Source: Pohlia nutans
Lineage: Eukaryota > Streptophyta > Bryopsida > Bryales > Mniaceae
Assembly: GCA_022496805.1 (NCBI GenBank)
Contig: CM040094.1
Coordinates: 4,301,501-4,365,500, forward strand
Direction: 5' to 3'
DNA: 64,000 nucleotides
The translations under genes and the position numbers were made by a program. This document shows positions 21,987 to 32,182 of this stretch, one piece after another. Below the pieces are notes generated by a model. It was not told where the DNA came from. It saw only the letters and a program-made list of their open reading frames with translations, and did no database searches. Within the stretch, counting starts at the first letter, position 1. Each line of letters opens with the position of its first letter.

Positions 21987-24053
21987 ATGGGATTCGTTGC
22001 AGGATGTGCCGTGGTGGTGGTGGGAGCGTTCACGGCGATCTACTTCTCCCCGCGCTCCGTGAAGCGATGGTTCTTCCTCGTCATGTTCGACAAAATGGAC
22101 AAGAAAAGTCCCAAACCAAGAACCTACGCGCAGCAAGTGTTGCCACATTCAGGCCTGGAGCAGGTGTGTTTGTTTTTTTTTTTTTTAATTTTTTTTTTGT
22201 TTTTGCTATATACCGCCAACTTGCTATTTGAAAAATGGGCTTGCTATGTCGCTATAAGAAAATCCGGGTAAAAAATTAGAGGATATCGACATAATCTTCC
22301 CTTATCGATCATTGAAATGTATTGGAGTTATCCTTAACCCTTTAACGTCCCGATTCAACACTGTTTTCAAAGATTTGTTATAAAATGGTTGATGAAAAAC
22401 GGAAATGGAGTTGATGTACAAAACAAAGTTGTAAATGTCAATGTGTAGATAACATCCGTACGGTTGGATTCATCATATTTATTATTAATATTTTAAAAGT
22501 AATTTTGCAAGGTTTTCTCTTGAAATTCAATTAAAAATCCAAAATTAACACAAAAAAATTTAAAAATATTGTAATGAAATTAGAATGACATGCACTACGA
22601 GATGGTATGGTTTCCATTATTTGATTCTACTTATTATGGAAAATCATATTTAAGGTCTTTCGTTTTGAACTAAGATTGAAACTTGACATTAATCACTTTT
22701 GTAATTTTTCAAAAATTCACATTATCTTATTTGGAAGATCCATACCGTACAAATGGTATTCAGCTAGCACAAGAATGAAAATAAATAAAAATGGATGAAA
22801 AACATCCGGTACCTACAGAAATCGAGCTGCTGAAATTCATCCGGCGTCCAGAATTTGGACGCCGGCGCGCTAAAGGGTTAAAGTCCATCAAATTTTTCTT
22901 TATTATACTTTTATTTCTTCATTTCAAATAGTTAGAAGATCTTGATGGTTTATCATTATTAGGTGTGTAAGAGGTGTGTGAGAGTTTGGTGGTCTTCAAA
23001 AGTTTTCAAAAGTCTTTTATCTCCTTTCTTGGAGCTAAATTTTTTTTGAAGACCACCAAGCTCTCACACACCTCTTACACACCTAATAATGATAAACCAC
23101 CAAGATCTTCCACACCTTCTAACTATTTGAAGTGAAGAAATAAGAGTATAATAAAGAAAAATTCACGGTATCTTCTTCAAAATTTGATGGACTTTAAGGA
23201 TAACTCTATTATAGCCAAGAACTGTATAGAACGCTACGTATTTGTAGTAAAAAGAATTGTAAATCACCATCTATTTTTCAAATTTCAATTTCCTAATCGC
23301 CAATGGGACTGAAAAAATAATATTACTGGCCTGGAGCAGCTGTACGAGAATCTGTGGATCGTTCAGGGAACTTTGCCAAAGAACGGCCCGCGCCTGGCGC
23401 GCGTGATGGTCATCTACAAGCTTCCAGGGACTCAACAGCTGCTTGTGCATTCCGTGATTTGCGTTCGGGAAGACGTCGTGCAACAGATTGAAGCTCTGGG
23501 AGCAATCACGTACATTCTCGTGCCAAATCGTGGTCACAGGTTGAATGCCAAAGCATGGGCGGATCGTTACCCGGAGGCAAAAGTAATTTCCCCCTCATTT
23601 GCTCGTGAGAAGATCGAGTTACGAGTTCCTGTTGATTACAGCTGCGAAGATCTGATGGACGAATACGGCCCGAACTCCTTCACAAAAATGCCGGGTGTTT
23701 CGTACATGAGGATCGCAGAGGAGCGCCTGGAGCTTGTGTATATTTTGAAGTTGGAAGGAGCGAAAGATCCTGATGCGACTGCGTTTCTTTGCAATGATAT
23801 TTTCTTCAATTTGGATCCTAAAACTGCGGATTTCATCACAAGGCTGACCGGAGGCGCGGAGGGGTTCGGAGTGACCAAATTCGGCATCGTTTTGACCGAT
23901 GATCTGCCGTCGTTGAAGAAATGGGTTGGATCTCTCCCGGACTTGGCTCCGAAAATGCGGTTGGAGTGTATTTTGGTTGGTCATGGCGAGCCTGTCATTG
24001 GAGCTTCTGCTGTCTGTGATAGCCTCCGAACCGCAGTCAATCGTCTGAAATGA
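21987..24053 (+). CDS. DUF4336 (metallo-beta-lactamase-like fold) membrane-anchored protein
   Basis: Exons 21987-22163 and 23340-24053, phase 0, give 296 residues. Residues 2-20 (GFVAGCAVVVVGAFTAIYF) form one hydrophobic segment, a likely signal anchor or transit element. The main part matches the DUF4336 family: LYENLWIVQGTLP at the start, IEALGAITYILVPNRGHRLN, KAWADRYPEAKVISP, a FLCNDIFFNL segment, and a final ILVGHGEPV. The family has a metallo-beta-lactamase-like fold but lacks most of the zinc-binding His set; its biochemical role is not established. The single intron (1176 bp) is almost entirely repeats and is flanked by a 12-bp direct repeat GGCCTGGAGCAG. No damage is seen in the exons. 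Confidence 0.85.
22323..23208. repeat. Fold-back element, family G, inside the DUF4336 intron
   Basis: The right arm (about 23048-23208) is the reverse complement of the left arm, once a TTAA element (22338-22877) is removed from the latter. Arm landmarks: TATCATTATTAGGTGTGTAA and GAGGTGTGTGAG. The tip is T-rich near 23040. Left of the palindrome (22230-22320) is further sequence shared with 18700-18770. Confidence 0.85.
22334..22881. mobile_element. TTAA element, family C (540 bp), in the arm of a palindrome
   Basis: TTAA-CCCTTTAACGTCCCG at left; GGCGCGCTAAAGGG-TTAA at right. The opposite palindrome arm keeps the empty site, GGACTTTAAGGATAAC (near 23190), with one TTAA. The comparison fixes the insertion boundaries and shows exact TTAA duplication. 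Non-coding. Confidence 0.92.
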
Positions 24054-24905
24054 AAATCGCGGAGGTTTTGTTTGTGTACATATTCCAGTTTTGTGTTGTG
24101 ATCGATTCTGCTTTGGCTTACTCTGTTGCTGTGAATCCAAGTTTTGCAGCGAACGATTCTGATGATCGCGTGTTCGCAATTGCAAGACTCTCATCAAAAT
24201 AGTTGCAAATTGAAATCCTGGGGTCCTGCTCTTCTCGAAGTGTGTGCAAAAGCTGGAGCAAATGTTGCGCTCTGACACCCCTATCACTGGTCATCTGTGT
24301 TGCTGGTTATGAGGGACAAATGATTTGATTTCTCCCTACAATAAGAGGTGAGGAGCTTCTTCATGTAACTTATTAGTTCCTGTACTGTCTCTATTGCAGG
24401 AACTACATGTATAGTAGTTGCTGGTCACGTAGGAGTGAGACACGGAGATGCAGCCCAGGCTCAGTGTAAATTTTCCTAAAGTAATAGTTTATTTACGAAG
24501 GTGATGCATTTTTTTTTTCTGCTGTGTCTTCTTCCCGTAAATGTTTTGGCATCCATCATGATACGTCTTGCTAATGCATCTAAACGTTGAAACTATGTTT
24601 AAGCTGTCTTCCTATCTTCCCAACCTGGCATTGCGTGGTATGGCAAAAGGGGAGCTAATTGTAGAGAATGCTTTTGGAAACATTGCCTGGAAGTAAAGTT
24701 GAGGAGCTTTTCACTTTTGTGTTGTAGAATCTTCTCTTTGTGCAAAGTTGAAAGCTTCCTCTTCCGGTTGTTGAATTGGGCTTTTTTTTAGTGGGTCTTA
24801 GAATGGGTGAGTGTTTGCTAATGGGGTTTTTTTACTTAAAGGGCTCTTGCAAATGTGGAAAAGCGAACCTAGAAAGAAAGAGATAGAGCCATGTCTTTTC
24901 AATCA
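24054..24905. other. DUF4336 3' UTR and intergenic DNA
   Basis: The first few hundred bases are probably 3' UTR. No second gene was recognised; open frames opposite the DUF4336 exon are shadows. Confidence 0.45.
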
Positions 24906-25232
24906 TTAACCCTTTAGTGCTCAGCAAACCAGATTATGGTCACTGCAGTGTTAGAAATGCAAATAACAGAAAATCCATGAAGAATTGGATTTTGAATTGT
25001 GAAGCTCACCGGTTCAAAATGACACATTCAATCATTTAATTTGCAAAAAGTATAATTCAAGTGCGGGTTCAAATGGGATCAAGTTTTATATCACTGGAAT
25101 TAGTGAAGAACGTTACATTTGTTGGTCAAAACACAAATAAATTTGAACTAGAGGAAGTCCACACAGGACATGATCAAGAATGCTAAATAAGCATGAGGCC
25201 CAATTTGGGCTTCTTGGTCATTTTGGGGTTAG
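24906..25232. mobile_element. Chimeric TTAA element (family D left end, family A right part)
   Basis: Left: TTAA-CCCTTTAGTGCTCAGCAA, then about 80 bp matching the right end of the family D element (20867 read in reverse). From about 25000 onward the interior matches family A (TTTTATATCACTGGAATTAG, CAATTTGGGCTTCTTGGTC). Right terminus is TTTTGGGG-TTAG, a one-base decay of TTAA. It abuts a dioxygenase gene fragment and supplies its stop codon. Confidence 0.7.
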
Positions 25233-25519
25233 GAGGGCCATTTGGTGCACCTCTTGGTGGTGTTCATGGTGGCGTCCATGACAGAGGCAGGCATGCCATG
25301 GTTGATCACTTGGAAGCACCCCCATTCCTCGCATGCCTGCGCCATGTCAGCCAGCACCTGCTCCTTCCCGGCCCACTCTAGCATTGCCAGGTCGATCAAG
25401 GGTACCTGAGCTTCCACCTCCTGCAGTACTGATCGAGTCCTTGATATGTGCCTGTGTGTGGATTTGATGAACTCCGGCGGCACCTCCATGATCCCGCTCT
25501 CCACCATGGATTGCACCAT
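25229..25519 (-). pseudogene. N-terminal fragment of a 2-oxoglutarate/Fe(II)-dependent dioxygenase
   Basis: From ATG 25519 (minus) the frame reads MVQSMVESGIMEVPPEFI, then VPLIDLAML, then EWGCFQVINHGMPASVMDA. This is the DIOX_N domain of plant 2OG/Fe(II) dioxygenases (flavonoid, gibberellin and related oxidative metabolism). The core jelly-roll domain with the HxD...H iron ligands is absent: the frame ends at a TAA formed by the terminus of the TTAA element at 25229-25231. An AAGAG-GTGCAC potential splice donor just before it suggests that the fragment is a first exon cut off from the rest. No matching later exons were found on this strand before the DUF4336 gene. Probably non-functional. Confidence 0.7.
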
Positions 25520-25543
25520 GTCGCTTGCTTTTCTGTTGTCCAC

Positions 25544-26033
25544 CAGAGACTAGAGCATGCTATTCTCACTGTCCATGTCTGTGTAGTCTTGAGTCAATGC
25601 GTCGACATGCCCCATATATGTACTAGAGAACGGGAGGTGGAGCGGATTTGGCTTGATCTGTTCTCAAGCGTAAAAAGCCTTGGGAACGCTGTCGAGAACT
25701 TTGGAATCGGGAGGGGCAACCGATTTGAGCTGCAGAAGTGGCAACGCTGCTTCGGAGCGCATTCTCGAAAATGCTTGAATCAGTCACCAAGGCTTTTTAT
25801 GTTCCAAACCTGTGCCTGCAGATTGATCGAGTGAGTTTCAAACTTGCAAGTCAGAGATCAAATGGCCAGGGGAGTGCGCGCAATCAATTTGTACACAAGT
25901 TATGGATTGATATCTTATATGATACACAACTTTGGATCCCGCCTCATAACATTCCGTACCATGCATTGTTCTTGCCTTGGCTCTACAGTATATGGTGTGG
26001 AATATTTCACATCCACTAGTACTTCATTGATAG
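25544..26033. other. Intergenic, no gene recognised
   Basis: Moderate GC from 25630 to 25870 with overlapping open frames that resemble no family I know. It may be the promoter side of the dioxygenase fragment. Nothing firm. Confidence 0.35.
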
Positions 26034-26940
26034 TTAACCTCTAAAGGACCACAACTATATTTCACTCCAAACACTCCAAAGTACCCTTTCTCATAAAAGA
26101 CACATAGTTTTTGAATTAAGATATTTTTGATTGATTCAACCTTAGGTATTTCAACCAACTTAAATTTACTACAACCTACAAATTTTCAACCGTTCAAGGT
26201 TCTTCAATAGTAAGATTATAAGCTTTAAAGTTGGTTGCACTTTTTTTTTTGGCTTGGTGCCCTAGTTTACAACTTTTTGAAAGTGCCCAAAATAAATAAA
26301 AAATTATCCTCATATTTAGTAAAATGAATTTGGCAGTTGTGTATATGGGGGTGTTAGCTCATTGTGTGCAAAAATTCACATGCATAGCTCATTATATGAA
26401 AAATTTCAAGAGTTGCGTGCAGTTAGGTTTTTCACCTTCGTATGATTGTATTTTTTGATCTATACATCACCTATGTAGTACGCAAATTACCATCCCAGCT
26501 TCGTTACAAAGAGTAAAATCTCCACAAAATATCTCAAAAAATTGAAGATCAATACTCATTCCACACTGAGCTAAGCCGACCATAACATTTAGTAGCCTTC
26601 TAAGAGGCTACCTTTTAGTTCATCCACCTTTATATACAGAGTGACCATTGTTTTGTAATTGAATGAACTATTGAATCAAATAAACAGGTACAAAACACTG
26701 TTGAGTTGTAATTGAGTGAGTGCATTTGATTACTACTCACCATGGTTGATTGCTCTTGCTTAATGCCACGTGCCCCCATAGCTACTAATATGATGTGGGA
26801 TATCCCACATCATTTCATTGGGGGGATGAAATGATGTGGGATATTCCACATCATTCTGTTGGGGGAAAGCATCGCTCACAAAGGCTACTAAATGTTATGG
26901 ACCGAACTTGGAAAATCAGCCTCGGTCCTTTAGGGGTTAA
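26034..26940. mobile_element. TTAA element (family A-type ends) carrying a nested family F MITE
   Basis: TTAA-CCTCTAAAGGACC at left and GGTCCTTTAGGGG-TTAA at right. The body is longer than other family A copies because a family F MITE sits at 26582-26899. Its right TTAA is shared with the next element. Confidence 0.75.
26582..26899. mobile_element. Family F MITE with 20-bp terminal inverted repeats
   Basis: CCATAACATTTAGTAGCCTT at the left and its perfect complement AAGGCTACTAAATGTTATGG at the right. If the ends are taken one base further in, GAC flanks both sides as a 3-bp duplication. The interior includes two palindromes (GATGTGGGATATCCCACATC). Same family as 19877-21003, and it preserves the empty site of the family D element. 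Confidence 0.8.
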
Positions 26941-27513
26941 CCCCTAAATGCCTAGAGCCCTCTCCAAATTTGGCAGTTTTGCATTGATGCATTATAAAAT
27001 GCAACCTAGAGGGATATTTTGAATTTGATATATGAATAAAAGTTGTACATTATGAATTTTAGATTCTATCCATACAGTTAGATCTATGATTGCTATTACC
27101 AATTATTTTGTATAAAATTTGAAACGTGAAATTCAAAATTATTTTGTAATTCACTTACGAATAAGATATTGACAATCTACGGATGAAATTCATTTTGATT
27201 GGTTGAAACGTAATACTCTAAGTGTAGTGATTTTTGGAGATTTTTTGGTTGCTTAATTTTACGAGTTGACTTTTTTTAGAGCACTTTTACACTGAAATCT
27301 TCAAAAATTTGGGTGAATCACTACAACATGAAATGAGGCATAAAATTTTCACAAATCATCTCCTTTCTAATCGGATCACATATGCATGAAGCTAACTTCC
27401 CATAGAATCTACAGTAAAAATTCCACACTGCAAAAAGTGCATGACGGATGAGAAATTGTGGATGAAATCTGTACATCGTCCAAAAAATGGACGCTTAGGC
27501 AGTTAGGGGTTAA
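26937..27513. mobile_element. TTAA element, family B (569 bp)
   Basis: TTAA-CCCCTAAATGCC at left and GGCAGTTAGGGG-TTAA at right. This is the best uninterrupted family B copy; it shows the empty site (TTGATATATGAATAAA) for the Tc1 element inserted in the copy at 38462-40629. It starts in the same TTAA at which the preceding element ends. Confidence 0.85.
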
Positions 27514-28041
27514 GTGGACAAGTGGAGGCTCAAGGTGATAAGCAGGGTGCATGAAGGAAAGGCAGTGGGCATGAACAGTACTGTTATGCTTGGATGCCCA
27601 AGGAACTCAAACAAGTGGCTATTTCTTTATTGTCATGATGCCCATGACGTTGGCATGATATTGTGAAATTGTACGTGCAGCAATAGGAATCCAGGGATGA
27701 ATGCCATGCATGGCACCAGGTGAATAGGAAGTTGTGTAATGTCTTTGATTTTTATTTTTTCTTGTGACCAGTGCAAATTAATTTATCACTCAAGATCCTG
27801 AGTAGGTGTCAGAATATGTGTTTGTATAATTTGTGAATTCATGTGTCAAAGGTTCAGTTACTAACATCCCCTGTTTGGCTATCTGAAGTATATACAGTAC
27901 ACCTGTGATTGACACTTGTTATGAACTAGGAGACGTGAAGCATCGAGACATGCTATGGCGGATGGCGGTTTATGGAGAAACCAACCACTTTTATATTTAA
28001 CATTTGAATGTAGAAGTGGTAGAATCTCATGCTGGAAGTGG
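27514..28041. other. Intergenic, no gene seen
   Basis: AT-rich, low complexity in places. No supported feature. Confidence 0.4.
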
Positions 28042-28359
28042 TAAGGTAGAACCACCTATTATCGGACATTTAAGGTTTCTGCATAGTTTCCATTAGCAAA
28101 CTAAAAATATTTTAATTGAAATAGATTAGCAAAAAGATGACAATTGTCATGCACTTTAGAATGCATTTTTTGGACGCCATATGAATAAGTTATGAATTTC
28201 CAAAGGGTCTACTGTAGGTAAACCCATTACCGGACATAGGCTTTCATGTACAGCTGGTGTAGATCATAGGTGTCAGAATCTACTATTTCTAAAAATATTT
28301 GTAAGATTCTAGACCGTACGGGAAATAGGTCATGTCCGCTAATAGGTGGTTCTACCTTA
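28042..28359. mobile_element. 314-bp MITE with TA duplication
   Basis: Flanked by TA on both sides. Terminal inverted repeat of about 26 bp with one mismatch, beginning AGGTAGAACCACCTATTA and continuing into CGGACAT. A third, internal copy of the ATTACCGGACAT motif lies near 28225. TA flanks fit a Tc1/mariner-type element; the ends differ from those of the Tc1 element at 38553. No ORF. Confidence 0.8.
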
Positions 28360-29789
28360 GAGGAAGTGATTTTTCATAAACTCAGTTGCTGTAGAGTATA
28401 TAAAACGACTTTTGAGCAATGAGATTGCAGGAACTTGTGGAATAGAATTATGGTATGAATTCACTTGAGCTGTATCACCCAAGTATCACCCACTTATCAT
28501 GAAAAAAGGCTGGCTACCAGAAAAAATCACTGCACACAACTGAACTTATTTGCCTGAATTCAAAAAGTTGGCATGTAGTTGTTTATTGTAACTATGCAAA
28601 TGATATGAGCATGACATTGACAATTTATACTTCACAAGGAATCCGGCATGGAAATGGTGACAATGCCATGTTGGCGTGATATTGAAATATTGTATATATG
28701 CACAGGGAATCCTGGGAGGAAAACCCTACAAGTTGTGCAGTGTTTTTTTTTTCCCTTCTCTTTTGGTCCGAAGGTGAATATACCCAATTCCTTCTTGATC
28801 CCAATTCCGCACTCTACAATAGAATTAATCGAAAAGAGTGTCTCACAGTGTAAAGAAATCTTAATCTCACTTTAAACTCATTTCGAGTTCAAAAAGAGTA
28901 ATCTAGAGCAAGGCCTTGCAGATAGATAGAAACTCCGGAATAAAGTGTCTGTTCGTTTTGACAATGAGCCAATGCCCACAAGACAAAGGGCCATTGGTGC
29001 AAAACTACTCTCCCCTTTCGGGAATAAACACTTTAGTAACCAGTAACATCAGTAACAATGAGTGGTTAGATCCAGAAGGGGTATAATTTGGTGTTAGTTT
29101 TGTTGGTGGTCGCAAAATCATGGTTCTTAGGTTGGTTGGTGAAGGACATTATATTACAATTATATGGTCCGAGTTCAATTCCTGTTAAATTCCACACCCC
29201 ATGGTAGTACCACATTGGTCTCCTAAGATCATAGTTACTCTTTTTAGTCTCTTTCTTTGAATTTTTTTTTGCACTTATTATCTTCTCTAAAATATTTAGA
29301 TTACTTAAATGGGTGGTGATAGGTACTTCCACTTGAATTGCTCTCCTCAATAGATTGATGGCACTAATAGAGCTTAGAAACTAGCTCAAAGCAGGCCACA
29401 TATAGCAAAAACGAAGCTCAACAACAAAATCTTGTAAAAACAAGTGTTTTGAATTTTAAACCCTTGGAAGAGGGGGGTTGTTCTTTAAAGTAGGTTCCTA
29501 CATGCACAAAACAGGGAATAATTTTTTGTCCTCTTGCATTAACATCAAGGGGAGATTTAGAGTCAGAGCTACCATACCCGACTGTAAAGTCGTCAAAAAA
29601 TAATTACAGAAAGAGAAGCCCAAAATTTTTAGGAAATCATTTTTTGGAATTTTTTTTATTTTCACATAATCTTAATATACACACAAAATCTTAAAGAACA
29701 TTAGCATAATTTCAAAAAAAAATTAAATATTAGGCATTGACTCTGCATTCCGGATACAATACATATATACTCTCTACTCTCTACTATAT
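28360..29789. repeat. Intergenic with a dispersed repeat at about 29450-29580
   Basis: The segment AAACCCTTGGAAGAGGGG, then CTACATGCACAAAACA, then CCTCTTGCATTAACATC is repeated at about 43678-43790. No gene was recognised; the short ORF at 28648-28875 has no family resemblance. Confidence 0.5.
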
Positions 29790-30082
29790 AAGGCCCACTT
29801 TATATACAGGCAAGGGTTAGATGGAAGGCCAACCCAATTCAATCCGGCCCAAGTTTGGAGTTTGGGCCATGGCAAACCTTGTCCCAATTTCATCAAACCG
29901 GCCCAAAGATTTGGCGTCAAAATCATATCACATAGTACGCCACGTAGAAAAAATTGCCCCTTCACGCCTGGCCCTAATATAAAGCCCTTAGGCTGAATTT
30001 GAAAAAATCGAACGATCCTATTGGTTGAAATTTGAAGAGTTTGGGCCAACCCTCAATCCGCCCCAAGTATAAAGTGGGCCTA
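29790..30082. repeat. Candidate MITE next to the splicing-factor gene
   Basis: Inverted ends AGGCCCACTTTATA (29791) and TATAAAGTGGGCCT (30068), 14 bp perfect, about 290 bp apart. No clean target duplication is visible. It lies just upstream of the Tat-SF1 leader and may contribute promoter sequence. Confidence 0.5.
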
Positions 30083-32182
30083 AATACGCGGCACAATACA
30101 GTACGCGTACGTTTTGGACATTTTTTTTCGACAGCCCGTCGGGCACGGTCAGGTCGTCTCTCTCGACTCCCTCAGGGGGAAGCATGCAAGCTCACTCCGG
30201 TGCAAATCGTGCTTTGGAAATCGCGCTACTGCAGGCGCTCATCATCATCGAAGAATTGGCAGGTCAGTCTCCGCTTCGTCAATTCTGCAGCTGCTCAATT
30301 TTTTTCACAACCATACCTCGTGCTTTCCACACTTTTTTTCAAACACCAAAACCCTTTCCGATTGCGAATCCTTCGCTCCCATTCTCGATTGTTACGGTGT
30401 GTGTGTGTGCATTTTTCGAAATTCCTAGCTTAATTAATCATCACATCGCCGTCTGTTTAGACCGAAACTCATTACACTAACGAATGGAAAGGACTAGGGT
30501 TTATGGACCGGGGTTTTCCGACGACGCCTCGATTAGGGTTAGTTTTAAGCGCTTCAATGTTTGGCACTCAATAACTCCCACTGAGTAGGATCGTTTTGTT
30601 TTATATTTCTTCACAGAGAGTTGTTCTCGATTTCCCCGAGAAATGGTGCTCTCGAAGAGTTTGCCAGTAATATATTAGAGTTTAGGTTGAATTTTGCTTG
30701 GAGGTTTGGATATGCTTACATTGCTAATGTCTCTGTGTGTGTAGGTTTCAATGTATTCGATTGTTATGGTGTGTGTGTGTGTGTGTGCATTTTTGGAAAT
30801 TCCTAGCTTAATTAATTTAGGCCAAAAAAAACACAAAGACTAATAAAGACTACTATTAATCATTGCATCGCCGTCTGTTTAGACCGAAACTCGTTACACT
30901 ACCGAATGGTAAGGACTAGGGTTTATGGACCGGGGTTTTCCGACGATGCCTCGATTAGGGTTAGTTTTAAGCGCTTTAATGTTTGGCACTCAATAACTCC
31001 AACTTAGTAGGATTTTTTTCTTTTATATTTCTTCACGGCAACTTGTTCGTGAGTTTCCCGAGAAATAAGAGTTTGCCAGTAATATATTAGAGTTTAGGTT
31101 GAATTTTGATTGGAGGTTTGGATATGCTTACATTGCTAATGTCTCGGTATGGAGGTTCTGATGTATTCGATTGTTATGGTGTGTGTGCATTTTTTCGAAA
31201 TTCCTAGCTTAATTATCCATCGCATCGTCGTCTGTGTAGACCGAAACCCATTAATCTACCGGATGGAAAGGACTAGGGTTTATGGTCTGGGGATTTCCGA
31301 CGATGCCTCGATTAGGGTTAGGTTTAAGCATTTTAATGTTTGACACTCAATAACTCCAACTTAGTAGGATCGTTTTCTTTTATATTTCTTCACGGCGACT
31401 TGTTCTTGAGTTTCCCGAGAAATAGAGTTTATATTAGAGTTTTAGATTGGAGGTTTGGAAATGCTTACATTGCTATTGTCTCTGTATGTAGGTTCTAATG
31501 TATTCATGGAAGCAACTCAGTTTCTTCAGATTAGAGGTATTCTGATCCGGGATCATTTTGAGTTCGGAGGTACGCATATTTTCAAATTTATCATGCAGTG
31601 TGACGATCTAGAACTGTGCGATTGTCAATTTATCACATGATTTTGCGTCGTTCTGGTATATAGGGTTTTTGGATATCTTGATGGTTAACCACTGTCGGTT
31701 CTGGTTTGAGAAACCCTAATCCTCTGAGTAGTCCTTAATCCAGCTCCTTCGTCTTTTTTGCAGGTTTGTGCGCAAGTCGTGGTGACGCTTCTTGAAGACT
31801 AGGCAGGTTAATACCGCTTATCGATTTCTGGATTGAGCCTTAAACCGAACATGCTTCCACTCTTTCTAGGGCTCAGTCAGGTTGCCAGCGATATTCTCAG
31901 CATAAGTTGTCATTCGTTTTACGGTATGGTTTGAGTCCTCAAGAGCTCTGGTGTCAGTTTTGATTACGATTGGAGTTAGCAGTTGAAGAGAAAAGCCCTA
32001 ATTCGTTTCCAGTGTTGTTCCAGATTGGAAGGCTCTTTTTCTGCGTGTCACGTAGTCGTGAGGACGAAGCGGAATCCGTCTAACGAACCGTGAGTAATGA
32101 AAAGAGAAAATTAAGTTCGCAGAAGGACTTAATTGCCTGAGGAAGGATTAGGTTTGAAGTGGACGCAATCTCTGGACCAGTG
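30083..32182 (+). promoter_or_regulatory. 5' leader region of the Tat-SF1-like gene with triplicated segment
   Basis: From about 30390 to 31490 a segment of about 310-400 bp is present three times in tandem. Each copy contains GTGTGTGTG, CGAAATTCCTAGCTTAATTA, CGTCTGTTTAGACCGAAA, GACTAGGGTTTATGG, CAATAACTCC and CCCGAGAAAT in the same order. The GT run varies in length and the third copy is shorter. The segment most likely lies in the 5' UTR or a leader intron. A possible leader 3' splice site TCTTTTTTGCAG ends at about 31763. The first in-frame ATG is at 32183. Confidence 0.6.

Noticed and set aside
23619..24287. 222-codon open frame on the minus strand over the DUF4336 gene
   Set aside because: It is the antisense shadow of the well-supported DUF4336 exon 2 and shows no family resemblance.
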